From Spirochaetales bacterium (GTDB lineage Bacteria > Spirochaetota > Spirochaetia > DSM-27196 > PWMO01): a stretch of 10,304 nucleotides of DNA. This document shows, one piece after another, positions 1 through 5,392 of the stretch (positions within the stretch are counted from its first letter, which is position 1; every line of letters begins with the position of its first letter). Made by a program: the position numbers and the translations under genes. The notes beneath the pieces are model-generated. The model was not told where the DNA came from and did no database searches. It saw only the letters and a program-made list of their open reading frames with translations. Location: assembly GCA_007123465.1 (NCBI GenBank), contig SKLB01000172.1, positions 1 to 10,304 of the forward strand, written 5' to 3'.

Positions 1-200
1 ATCAGGTGTGTCCAGTCGGCGTGTCCTATGGCGTGCGTGAACAGCCGCAGCCACTGGATCGGATTGCCAAAATCGAGTGCAGGACCGATGGAAAAGAAGG
101 CGGCCGTCAGAGCCCGTCCGCTGAGCATGTCGGCCACCAGCACAGCAACCGATAGCAGGGCGTAGGTCAGTGTAACCGGAGCGTTGTATCGAATACGCAT
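1..200 (-). CDS. Rhomboid family intramembrane serine protease, N-terminal part (cut by window edge)
   Basis: Only the first 66 codons are in the window. The minus-strand start is ATG at 200-198, with AGAAGGAT (219-212) upstream as a Shine-Dalgarno site at slightly long spacing. Translation begins MRIRYNAPVTLTYALL, a first membrane segment at about residues 8-24, and ends at FTHAIGHADWTHL. The three histidines at 56, 60 and 65 (H-x3-H-x4-H) have the same spacing as the His141/145/150 cluster at the start of rhomboid TM2 in GlpG, and the preceding NPIQWLRLFTH also suits this family. Rhomboids cleave substrates within the membrane using a Ser/His dyad. Both catalytic residues would lie beyond the window, so catalytic competence cannot be judged. 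It is divergent from the sigma54 activator, with 131 bp between the two starts. Confidence 0.75.
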   Translation of the reverse strand, partial: MRIRYNAPVTLTYALLSVAVLVADMLSGRALTAAFFSIGPALDFGNPIQWLRLFTHAIGHADWTHL

Positions 201-237
201 GCAGTATTGTTATCCTTCTGCTGAGATGATGAGCTAC

Positions 238-266
238 ACAATACGGTGCACCCGCGCTACTGTCAA
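238..266 (-). promoter_or_regulatory. Sigma70-type promoter of the rhomboid gene
   Basis: Read on the minus strand: a perfect -35 TTGACA (266-261), a 17-bp spacer, then -10 TATTGT (243-238, 4 of 6 consensus bases). The predicted transcription start near 231 leaves a leader of about 30 nt that contains the AGAAGGAT ribosome site. Confidence 0.65.
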
Positions 267-291
267 GGCAAGCCGATTTCCTTCAGGCTGC

Positions 292-319
292 TTGACCAAT
301 TGGGTAATCGACCGATAAT
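292..319 (+). promoter_or_regulatory. Possible sigma70-type promoter of the NtrC-type activator gene
   Basis: TTGACC (292-297) and GATAAT (314-319) each match 5 of 6 consensus bases and are 16 bp apart. The transcription start would fall near 326, only about 6 nt before the ATG at 332. The mRNA would then be nearly leaderless and the weak purine stretch GAGAGAA (324-330) only partly transcribed. That short leader is the main reason for caution. Confidence 0.4.
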
Positions 320-331
320 TATAGAGAGAAT

Positions 332-1741
332 ATGAGTGTAGATACAGCCGCTGAAAGTCCGGCAATTCTGATCGTAGATGATGATATCGTTGCATCCGAG
401 CTCTACGCTACCATTCTGCGCGAGCACGATTTCGATAACCTTCTGCTGTGTGAGGACTCTCGCCGGGTGATGGAGACGCTGCAGTCCCACCGGGTTGCGG
501 TAATCCTGCTCGATCTGAACATGCCGCATGTCTCCGGGCAGGAGCTGCTCCCCGAGATCACATCGGAGTTTCCCGAAATCCCGGTAGTCGTTCTGACCGG
601 TGAAGACAAGGTCGATACCGCGGTACAGTGCATGAAGATCGGAGCCTTCGATTTCATGGCCAAGCCGGTTGATCGCAACCGGCTGGTGACCGCGGTCAGA
701 CACGCATTGAAGATACGCGAGCTGCAGGACGAGGTGCACATTCTCTCCACTGCCGACGGTGGAAGCGGGCTCAAGCGTCCGGAGGCGTTTCATGAGATTG
801 TCACAGAGAGCCCACAGATGCAGAAACTGTTCCGCTATATGGAGGCGGTAGCCGGCAGCCCCAAGGCGGTGCTGATTACCGGAGAGAGCGGTACCGGCAA
901 GGAGCTGGTAGCGCGCGTGATCCACGATCTGTCGCAGAAGGGCGGCGAGTTTGTGCCGGTCAACGTCTCAGGGCTCGATGATACCATGTTCTCCGACACG
1001 CTCTTTGGCCATCGCCGCGGGGCGTTTACCGGAGCTGACAGCAATCGGTCCGGCCTGATCGAGCAGGCATCGGGTGGAACACTCTTTCTGGATGAAATCG
1101 GAGATCTCGAGCTCGGTTCACAGGTCAAGTTGCTGCGCCTGTTACAGGAGCGCGAGTACTATCCGCTCGGCGCCGACAAGCCGCAATCCAGTGACGCCCG
1201 CGTTATTGCCGCTACCAACGCTGATCTGAACGCCGAGCAGAAGAGCGGCGCCTTTCGCAAGGATCTCTACTACCGGTTGATAGCGCATCACGTTCACCTG
1301 CCGCCACTGCGCCATCGGCTGGAAGATATCCCGCTGCTGGTACAGCACTTCCTGGAGGAGAGCTCGCAGACGCTGGACAAGAAGAAACCGACGGTGCCCA
1401 AAGAGCTCTATACACTGCTTGCCAACTACCAGTTTCCCGGCAACGTGCGCGAGCTGCAGTCGATGATCTACGACGCGATGAGCCGCCACAGCAGCGGTAT
1501 TCTGTCGCTATCGGTGTTTCGCTCCTACATCGAAGAGCAGAACGGAGCACACTCAGAGGTCGCGGCCGCCGAGGGCGACCAGCCGCTGGCGTTTGGCGAG
1601 CGTCTCCCGACGTTGCGCGAAGCCGAGGATTTTCTGTTCAACGAGGCGATGGCGAGGGCGCAGGGCAACCAGTCGATTGCGGCGCGCCTGCTCGGCGTCT
1701 CGCAGTCAACGCTCAGCCGTCGATTCAAGCAGTCACCGTAG
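332..1741 (+). CDS. NtrC-type sigma54-dependent response regulator (receiver, AAA+, Fis-type HTH)
   Basis: A 469-residue cytoplasmic transcription activator. Residues 11-125 form a receiver domain with the acidic cluster D16-D17-D18, phospho-acceptor D61 (LLDLNMP), T89 and K111. Residues about 155-395 form the AAA+ ATPase: Walker A GESGTGKE (184-191), an intact sigma54-contacting GAFTGA loop (230-235) and Walker B GGTLFLDE (D254/E255). Residues about 428-469 hold a Fis-type helix-turn-helix (NQSIAARLLGVSQSTLSRRF). Every element needed to activate sigma54 polymerase is present. The ATG at 332 is the only sensible start, since the next in-frame Met is residue 47, inside the receiver. No sensor kinase is next to it, so its partner is unknown. 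Family knowledge: such proteins bind enhancers 80-200 bp upstream of -24/-12 promoters. Matching elements lie just downstream of this gene (dyads at 1756-1855, promoter at 1932-1948), which makes them the likely target. Confidence 0.93.
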   Translation: MSVDTAAESPAILIVDDDIVASELYATILREHDFDNLLLCEDSRRVMETLQSHRVAVILLDLNMPHVSGQELLPEITSEFPEIPVVVLTGEDKVDTAVQCMKIGAFDFMAKPVDRNRLVTAVRHALKIRELQDEVHILSTADGGSGLKRPEAFHEIVTESPQMQKLFRYMEAVAGSPKAVLITGESGTGKELVARVIHDLSQKGGEFVPVNVSGLDDTMFSDTLFGHRRGAFTGADSNRSGLIEQASGGTLFLDEIGDLELGSQVKLLRLLQEREYYPLGADKPQSSDARVIAATNADLNAEQKSGAFRKDLYYRLIAHHVHLPPLRHRLEDIPLLVQHFLEESSQTLDKKKPTVPKELYTLLANYQFPGNVRELQSMIYDAMSRHSSGILSLSVFRSYIEEQNGAHSEVAAAEGDQPLAFGERLPTLREAEDFLFNEAMARAQGNQSIAARLLGVSQSTLSRRFKQSP

Positions 1742-1755
1742 AATCGTACCAGATC

Positions 1756-1789
1756 CTATGCGAAGTGCATAGCTATGCGTTTCGCATTC
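1756..1789. promoter_or_regulatory. Twin abutting dyads CTATGC-N5-GCATAG: candidate enhancer (activator binding) sites
   Basis: Two 17-bp dyads lie head to tail with no gap. Copy 1 (1756-1772) is CTATGC-GAAGT-GCATAG, perfect in both arms. Copy 2 (1773-1789) is CTATGC-GTTTC-GCATTC, with two mismatches in the right arm. At their junction is the 12-bp palindrome GCATAGCTATGC (1767-1778), inside a larger dyad with ATGCGAA (1758-1764) and TTCGCAT (1781-1787) as outer arms. The site starts 15 bp after the activator stop codon and is centred about 178-195 bp upstream of the predicted sigma54 start, a normal enhancer distance. A transcript-end hairpin is a weaker alternative because no T-run follows directly. 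Confidence 0.6.
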
Positions 1790-1838
1790 AGCTCTAATTC
1801 CTTTAATCGCAGTTAATTACGCGAATACCGCGCTTGCT

Positions 1839-1855
1839 CTATGCTTTCTGCATAG
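1839..1855. promoter_or_regulatory. Third CTATGC-N5-GCATAG dyad: candidate enhancer site
   Basis: CTATGC-TTTCT-GCATAG repeats both arms of the first dyad exactly, with a different 5-bp centre, as expected for a dimer-binding site. It is nested in a wider inverted repeat whose outer arms are CCGCG (1828-1832) and CGCGG (1861-1865). Its centre (1847) is 66 bp from copy 2 and about 112 bp upstream of the predicted sigma54 transcription start. Confidence 0.6.
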
Positions 1856-1931
1856 CCTCTCGCGGTCAATCGGCCCCATCACTCATCGTCTATTCTTCTG
1901 TCTCATATGGAATTAGATGCCTCTGACCGTC

Positions 1932-1949
1932 TTGGCACGTATTGTGCAA
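1932..1949 (+). promoter_or_regulatory. Sigma54 (-24/-12) promoter
   Basis: The sequence TTGGCACG-TATT-GTGCA matches the RpoN consensus YTGGCACG-N4-TTGCW at all but one base (G1944 in place of T). The invariant GG (1934-1935) and GC (1946-1947) are separated by exactly 10 bp. Transcription would start near 1959. Three dyad sites lie upstream at enhancer distance and an NtrC-type activator gene with an intact GAFTGA loop is immediately upstream, so motif and context support each other. The region has no ORF that would create the motif by codon use. Confidence 0.75.
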
Positions 1950-1950
1950 T

Positions 1951-2000
1951 AGGTTCTGTGGAACAGGTTCTGTGGAACAGGTTCTGTGGATCTGTGGAAT
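1951..2000 (+). repeat. Tandem 14-bp repeat AGGTTCTGTGGAAC (about 3.5 copies)
   Basis: Two perfect copies (1951-1964, 1965-1978) are followed by a third truncated or changed at its end (from 1979, AGGTTCTGTGGA) and a shortened fourth (1991-2000, TCTGTGGAAT). Each full unit holds a small self-complementary element, GTTC-TGTG-GAAC. A 14-bp period is not a multiple of three, which argues against coding. The array starts 3 bp after the -12 element, so the predicted transcript begins inside copy 1. Confidence 0.85.
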
Positions 2001-2105
2001 AGTGATAGCCGAATAAGTAAAAATGTCATGTAAAAATCAAGGTAAAAAGCTCTGAGATCTGGCAGGTGTGGGTCTCGGGTTCGGCTCCGAGGCCGCACCA
2101 TTTTT
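1959..2105 (+). ncRNA. Candidate sigma54-dependent small RNA (about 147 nt)
   Basis: This unit is delimited by a sigma54 promoter (start predicted near 1959) and a strong hairpin with a T-run (2065-2105). A separate sigma70 promoter for the next gene lies beyond it at 2138-2166. From 5' to 3' it contains the GTGGA-bearing tandem repeats, a run of A-rich single-stranded-looking sequence (about 2011-2050) and the terminal hairpin. The only ATG ORF inside encodes 10 residues (2023-2055) and has no convincing ribosome site. Known parallels are the Qrr RNAs (LuxO) and GlmY/GlmZ (GlrR), which are also sigma54-driven and in some cases adjacent to their activator gene. I recognise no known RNA family. 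The alternative is that it is a regulated leader or attenuator of the downstream cheY-like/transporter genes. Confidence 0.45.
2065..2105 (+). terminator. Rho-independent terminator with a tRNA-minihelix-like hairpin
   Basis: GGTGTGG (2065-2071) pairs with CCGCACC (2093-2099), with one T-G pair. One bulged G (2072) follows, then TCTCGG (2073-2078) pairs with CCGAGG (2087-2092), including a T-G pair. The 8-nt loop is GTTCGGCT, and A plus TTTTT (2101-2105) follow. The 13 mostly GC pairs plus T-run make a credible terminator. The hairpin also looks like the acceptor/T-arm end of a tRNA, with GTTCG in the loop and ACCA at the 3' edge. No 5' acceptor strand, D-arm or anticodon arm is found upstream. 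Confidence 0.65.
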
Positions 2106-2137
2106 CTGTAACGCGCCGGCACCACAACACGCGATCC

Positions 2138-2166
2138 TTGAATCATTCGACGTTTTCCGCTATAAG
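2138..2166 (+). promoter_or_regulatory. Sigma70-type promoter of the cheY-like gene and probably the transporter operon
   Basis: -35 TTGAAT (2138-2143, 4 of 6) and -10 TATAAG (2161-2166, 5 of 6) are separated by an ideal 17 bp. The start would fall near 2173, giving a leader of about 16 nt that includes the GGAGG ribosome site (2174-2178). Its position after the 2065-2105 terminator separates this transcription unit from the sigma54 unit. Confidence 0.6.
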
Positions 2167-2188
2167 TTGTAGCGGAGGCTCGCGGACG

Positions 2189-2623
2189 ATGAAGAGTAAG
2201 GGCGACTTTCCGGCCATGAACGAGAAGGATCCCGAGGGACTCAAGCCCGACGGAACCGCCTATCGGGTTCTGATTGTGGACGATTCCATGTTTGTGGCAA
2301 AACAGCTGAGCCAGATTCTCACCTCAGCCGGCTTCGAAGTGGTTGGCACCGCCGCTGACGGCCAGGCCGGCGTGGAAAAGTTCAAGGAACTGCACCCCAA
2401 AGTCGACCTGGTAACCATGGATATTACCATGCCCAGGATGGACGGCGTGACCGCGCTGCAGCAGATAATGGACTTCGACAAAGACGCACGGGTAGTGATG
2501 ATCAGCGCGCTCGGCAAGAACGACCTGGTCAAGAACTCGCTGATGATCGGCGCCAAGAATTATATCGTCAAACCGTTGGACCGCCAGAAGGTGCTGGAGC
2601 GGATCCTGCATTCGCTCAAGTAG
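2189..2623 (+). CDS. CheY-like single-domain response regulator
   Basis: A 144-residue protein made of one receiver domain after a short charged N-terminal extension. Acidic pocket D31-D32, phospho-acceptor D78 (TMDITMPRMDG), S106 and K128 (VKPLD) are all present, with Y125 near the switch aromatic position. There is no output domain, so it must act by binding a partner protein, as CheY does with the flagellar motor, or as a phosphorelay intermediate. The ATG at 2189 is preferred because GGAGG lies 10 nt upstream. The frame stays open upstream to 2066, but that stretch runs through the terminator and promoter. ATG 2216 is a less likely internal start. The dppB-type permease gene begins 24 bp after the stop with no terminator between, so co-transcription is likely. 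No kinase or chemotaxis gene is nearby, so calling it CheY proper would be unsafe. Confidence 0.88.
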   Translation: MKSKGDFPAMNEKDPEGLKPDGTAYRVLIVDDSMFVAKQLSQILTSAGFEVVGTAADGQAGVEKFKELHPKVDLVTMDITMPRMDGVTALQQIMDFDKDARVVMISALGKNDLVKNSLMIGAKNYIVKPLDRQKVLERILHSLK

Positions 2624-2647
2624 CCGCTATCCGCCTGGAACTCTGCC

Positions 2648-3574
2648 ATGGCGATAATCGAGCTGGTTCTCAAACGGGCAGGGCGCCTGGCTCTTACCGT
2701 GTTTTTGATCTCAACTATCGTGTTTGTCACGATCCGCGTCATTCCTGGTGATCCGGCGCGTACCGTCGCCGGCATGGAAGCCAGCGAACAGCAGGTCCGT
2801 GCCGTGCGCGCGCGGCTGGGAACCGATCAGCCGCTGGGCGCTCAGTACAGAAGCTGGCTGTGGGCCAGTCTGCGCTTTGATTTCGGAACCTCGTTCTTCT
2901 CCAACGACCGGGTGATCGATCTGATCCTGCAGCGGTTTCCGTTGACCGCGATGCTGGCACTGCTCTCGTTCGTGCTGGCACTGCTGCTTGCTATCCCGAT
3001 CGGCGTGCTGGCGGCGGTCAAGCGCTGGACAATCTGGGATGGACTGGGACTTCTGTTTGCGCAGGTAGGCATGGCGATCCCCGGGTTCTGGCTGGCAATC
3101 ATGCTCCTGCTGCTGTTTTCGGTGCGGTTGGGATGGTTTCCCCTGTTTGGCGTGGGCACAGCCGCTCACTGGGTACTCCCGGTGATAGCCCTGGCCACCG
3201 AGCGCGCTGCGGTGCTGGTGCGCTTTGTTCGATCGTCGGTGACCGAGGAACTCGAGAAAGAGTACGTGCTGGCCGCCGAGTCCAAGGGGTTCTCGATGCA
3301 ACGCGTGGTTTTTGGCCATGCGCTGCGTAACGCGCTGCTGCCGGTTATCACCATTGCCGGGATTCAGTTTGGCTATCTGCTCGGAGGGGCGGTCATCATC
3401 GAGCAGGTTTTCTCGTTACCCGGGCTTGGGCGCCTGTTCCTTTCGGCTATTCATGGGCGCGATTTCCCGGTCATTCAGGGGGGGGTGGTGTTTGTGGCGC
3501 TGGTCTTCTCGGTAACAAATTTCGCCGCTGACGTACTGTACGCGGTTATCAATCCGCGTATCCGGGTGGGTTGA
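2648..3574 (+). CDS. Peptide/nickel-type ABC transporter permease, DppB/OppB family
   Basis: A 308-residue inner-membrane protein with the DppB/OppB layout: an N-terminal membrane segment at about residues 13-32 followed directly by the conserved VIPGDPA (31-37), a periplasmic region to about 98, then five further hydrophobic segments (about 99-123, 133-160, 174-192, 228-253, 277-300). The cytoplasmic EAA coupling loop is clear at about 206-235 (EYVLAAESKGFSMQRVVFGH, then ALRNALLPVIT); this is where an ATPase subunit docks. Length matches the family (about 305-340). The start at 2648 has only a weak GGA upstream (2637-2639). The stop overlaps the next ATG (TGATG), indicating translational coupling. 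It pairs with the DppC-type permease at 6926-7756 to form the channel. The substrate class (di/oligopeptide, nickel or other) cannot be read from this subunit. Confidence 0.93.
   Translation: MAIIELVLKRAGRLALTVFLISTIVFVTIRVIPGDPARTVAGMEASEQQVRAVRARLGTDQPLGAQYRSWLWASLRFDFGTSFFSNDRVIDLILQRFPLTAMLALLSFVLALLLAIPIGVLAAVKRWTIWDGLGLLFAQVGMAIPGFWLAIMLLLLFSVRLGWFPLFGVGTAAHWVLPVIALATERAAVLVRFVRSSVTEELEKEYVLAAESKGFSMQRVVFGHALRNALLPVITIAGIQFGYLLGGAVIIEQVFSLPGLGRLFLSAIHGRDFPVIQGGVVFVALVFSVTNFAADVLYAVINPRIRVG
3478..3485 (+). repeat. G8 homopolymer tract inside the DppB-type permease gene
   Basis: Eight consecutive G bases encode the Gly-Gly and the start of the following Val codon at about residues 278-280, shortly before the last membrane segment. 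The reading frame is intact here. A change of one base would shift the frame and lose the C-terminus. Such tracts are slippage-prone in both replication and sequencing. Confidence 0.9.
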
Positions 3575-4596
3575 TGGAGTCAACTCCACGCGGTGACCCG
3601 GCGGCGGTATTGCGTCTTGAAGCACTCACGGTCAGTTTCACTGGAAACGGCGGTCCGATTCGCGCAGTGCGCGGGGTTGACATCACGCTGCAGGCCGCAT
3701 CGGTTCACGCGCTGGTGGGTGAGTCGGGCGCGGGCAAGAGCGTCAGCGCCAAGGCGGTGCTGGGCCTTCTGCCGCGCAGCGCGACCTGCGGCGGGCGGAT
3801 TCTGTTTCACGATACGGACCTGCTCTCGCTGCCGGCCCGCAGCCTGCGTGCGATTCGAGGCAAGCGAATTGCGATGGTGTTCCAGCAACCCGACAAGCAC
3901 CTGAATCCCACCATGCGCGTAGGGTCTCAGGTGGCCGAGGTTTTGCGCTACCACAACGGCATCGAGCGCCGGGAGGCGCTGCTTCAGGCGCGCTCGCTGC
4001 TCGATATGGTGGAGCTCAACGGACGCGAAGTGCTGCGCTCGTTCCCGCATGAGCTGTCCGGCGGCATGAAGCAGCGTGTTGCAATCGCCTCGGCGATTGC
4101 CTGCCGTCCCGAGGTACTGATTGCCGATGAACCGACTACCGCGCTCGACGCGACCATCCAGTCGCAAATTCTGGCGCTTCTCGACCGCGTTCGCCGAGAG
4201 CTGGGCACCGCAATCCTGTTCATATCGCACGATCTACCGTTGGTTCGCGGCTTTGCCGACGATGTTTCGGTTCTCTACGCCGGACGCATTGTCGAGCAGG
4301 CAACCAGCCGGGAGCTATTCAGCTGCGCGCACCATCCCTATACCGATCGGCTGATTGCAGCTACTCCGGACCCCGCACGCCGTGGCGAAAGGCTGGCGGC
4401 TATACGCGGAAGCGTACCCGATCCGCAGGACGTGCCCCCCGGTTGTGCGTTTGCGCCGCGCTGTCCTATGGCCGCCGATCGCTGCCGGGTCGAGGTGCCG
4501 CTCTTGCGCCTGAGTGAGAATGCAGATGTTTCACAGCGGCGCAGCGCCTGCCACTTTGCCGAGCAGCTGGTCTGCGAGGGGCTGCACAATGGGTGA
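3574..4596 (+). CDS. Peptide/nickel-type ABC transporter ATP-binding protein, DppD/OppD family
   Basis: A 340-residue cytoplasmic ATPase that energises import. Walker A GESGAGKS (49-56), Q-loop FQQPDKHLNP (103-112), signature LSGGMKQR (161-168), Walker B VLIADEPTTALD (181-192) and switch H219 (ISHD) are intact. The C-terminal Oligo_HPY region carries four cysteines (C291, C297, C304, C326; PPGCAFAPRCP and ACHF). In OppD/DppD proteins a similar Cys set has been reported to hold an iron-sulphur cluster, so one may be present here. The start overlaps the permease stop as TGATG, and a TTG lies just before it at 3571. G-rich GGGTGGG (3564-3570) precedes the ATG. The 3' end overlaps the next ATPase gene by 8 bp. 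It forms a heterodimer with the DppF-type subunit, judged by family and position. Confidence 0.94.
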   Translation: MESTPRGDPAAVLRLEALTVSFTGNGGPIRAVRGVDITLQAASVHALVGESGAGKSVSAKAVLGLLPRSATCGGRILFHDTDLLSLPARSLRAIRGKRIAMVFQQPDKHLNPTMRVGSQVAEVLRYHNGIERREALLQARSLLDMVELNGREVLRSFPHELSGGMKQRVAIASAIACRPEVLIADEPTTALDATIQSQILALLDRVRRELGTAILFISHDLPLVRGFADDVSVLYAGRIVEQATSRELFSCAHHPYTDRLIAATPDPARRGERLAAIRGSVPDPQDVPPGCAFAPRCPMAADRCRVEVPLLRLSENADVSQRRSACHFAEQLVCEGLHNG

Positions 4597-5392
4597 GCTG
4601 GTACGCGTCGAGGGACTGAGCAAAGTACACTACGCCGCCGGTCTGCTCAAGCGCCGTGCGCGCGTTGTGCGCGCGGTGGACGATGTATCGCTGGCTATCC
4701 GGCACAACACCATTCTGGGGCTGGTGGGTGAGTCCGGCAGCGGCAAGAGTACCCTTGCGCGAGCGATGCTCTATCTCGATCCGCCGACCGCGGGCAGCGT
4801 AATCATCGACGGGCTCGATCCGGCGGCGCTGTCGCGTTCTCAAATGAGACAGTTCCGTCATCGAGCCCAGATTGTGGTGCAGGATCCCTACGCTGCGCTT
4901 AACCCACGTCTGAGCATCGCCGCCAGCGTTGCCGAAGGCTTGCGTAATCGCGGGTTCCCACGGCGCGCGCGCGAGCGACGGGTCGCCGAGCTGCTCGAGA
5001 TGGTCGGCATCGCGTCACGACGCGCACGCGACAATCCACAGCAGTTCTCCGGCGGACAGCGTCAGCGCGTCATCATCGCGCGCGCGTTGGCAATGGATCC
5101 GCGGTTTCTGATACTCGATGAACCGGTCTCGAGTCTGGATGTTTCAATTCAGGCGCAGATTATTAATCTGCTGCTGGACTTGAAACAGCGGCTTGCTCTT
5201 ACGTATCTTTTCATATCGCATGACCTCAATCTCGTTGCCTATATGAGCGACGCGATTGCGGTGATGAAAGACGGTCGAATCGTCGAGATGGGTGATGCTG
5301 CCGAGGTGATTGCACAGCCGCACGACCCTTACACCCAGATGCTTTTTGACAATGCACCCAGGTTGTTGGATGTCAGACCGGGGAGGATATAG
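4589..5392 (+). CDS. Peptide/nickel-type ABC transporter ATP-binding protein, DppF/OppF family
   Basis: A 267-residue cytoplasmic ATPase, second member of the pair. Walker A GESGSGKS (47-54), Q98 (VVQDPYAALNP), signature FSGGQRQR (153-160), Walker B FLILDEPVSSLD (173-184) and switch H211 (ISHD) are present. SALNP-like and SSLDVSIQAQIINLL motifs are typical of the DppF/OppF branch. It is shorter than usual (about 300-330) because it stops soon after HDPYTQML, so most of the Oligo_HPY tail is missing and there are no cluster cysteines. The ATG at 4589 is chosen because GAGGGG (4576-4581) lies 7 nt upstream; the frame is open further upstream to 4514, inside the preceding gene. The stop at 5390-5392 directly abuts the ATG of the binding-protein gene. 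Confidence 0.93.
   Translation: MGELVRVEGLSKVHYAAGLLKRRARVVRAVDDVSLAIRHNTILGLVGESGSGKSTLARAMLYLDPPTAGSVIIDGLDPAALSRSQMRQFRHRAQIVVQDPYAALNPRLSIAASVAEGLRNRGFPRRARERRVAELLEMVGIASRRARDNPQQFSGGQRQRVIIARALAMDPRFLILDEPVSSLDVSIQAQIINLLLDLKQRLALTYLFISHDLNLVAYMSDAIAVMKDGRIVEMGDAAEVIAQPHDPYTQMLFDNAPRLLDVRPGRI

Noticed and set aside
263..925. Long minus-strand open frame opposite the sigma54 activator
   Set aside because: Shadow of a GC-rich gene: it runs through the promoter region and the receiver/AAA+ coding sequence, with no recognisable domain.
1951..2000. TGTGGA repeats as a cluster of DnaA boxes (possible origin), next to an A-rich stretch
   Set aside because: Each copy matches TGTGGATAA at only 7 of 9 bases and misses the conserved end; no dnaA, dnaN or gyrB nearby. 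The promoter and terminator context explains the region better.
2023..2055. 10-codon ATG ORF (MSCKNQGKKL) inside the sigma54 unit
   Set aside because: Too short and without a clear ribosome site; A-rich sequence easily gives Lys/Asn codons. It does not change the non-coding call.
2025..2100. A full tRNA gene ending in CCA at 2100
   Set aside because: No matching 5' acceptor strand, D-arm or anticodon arm can be found upstream, and the T-arm is imperfect. Only the hairpin is supported.
2066..2188. N-terminal 41-residue extension of the cheY-like gene
   Set aside because: The stretch contains the terminator and the -35/-10 promoter, and a good ribosome site precedes ATG 2189.
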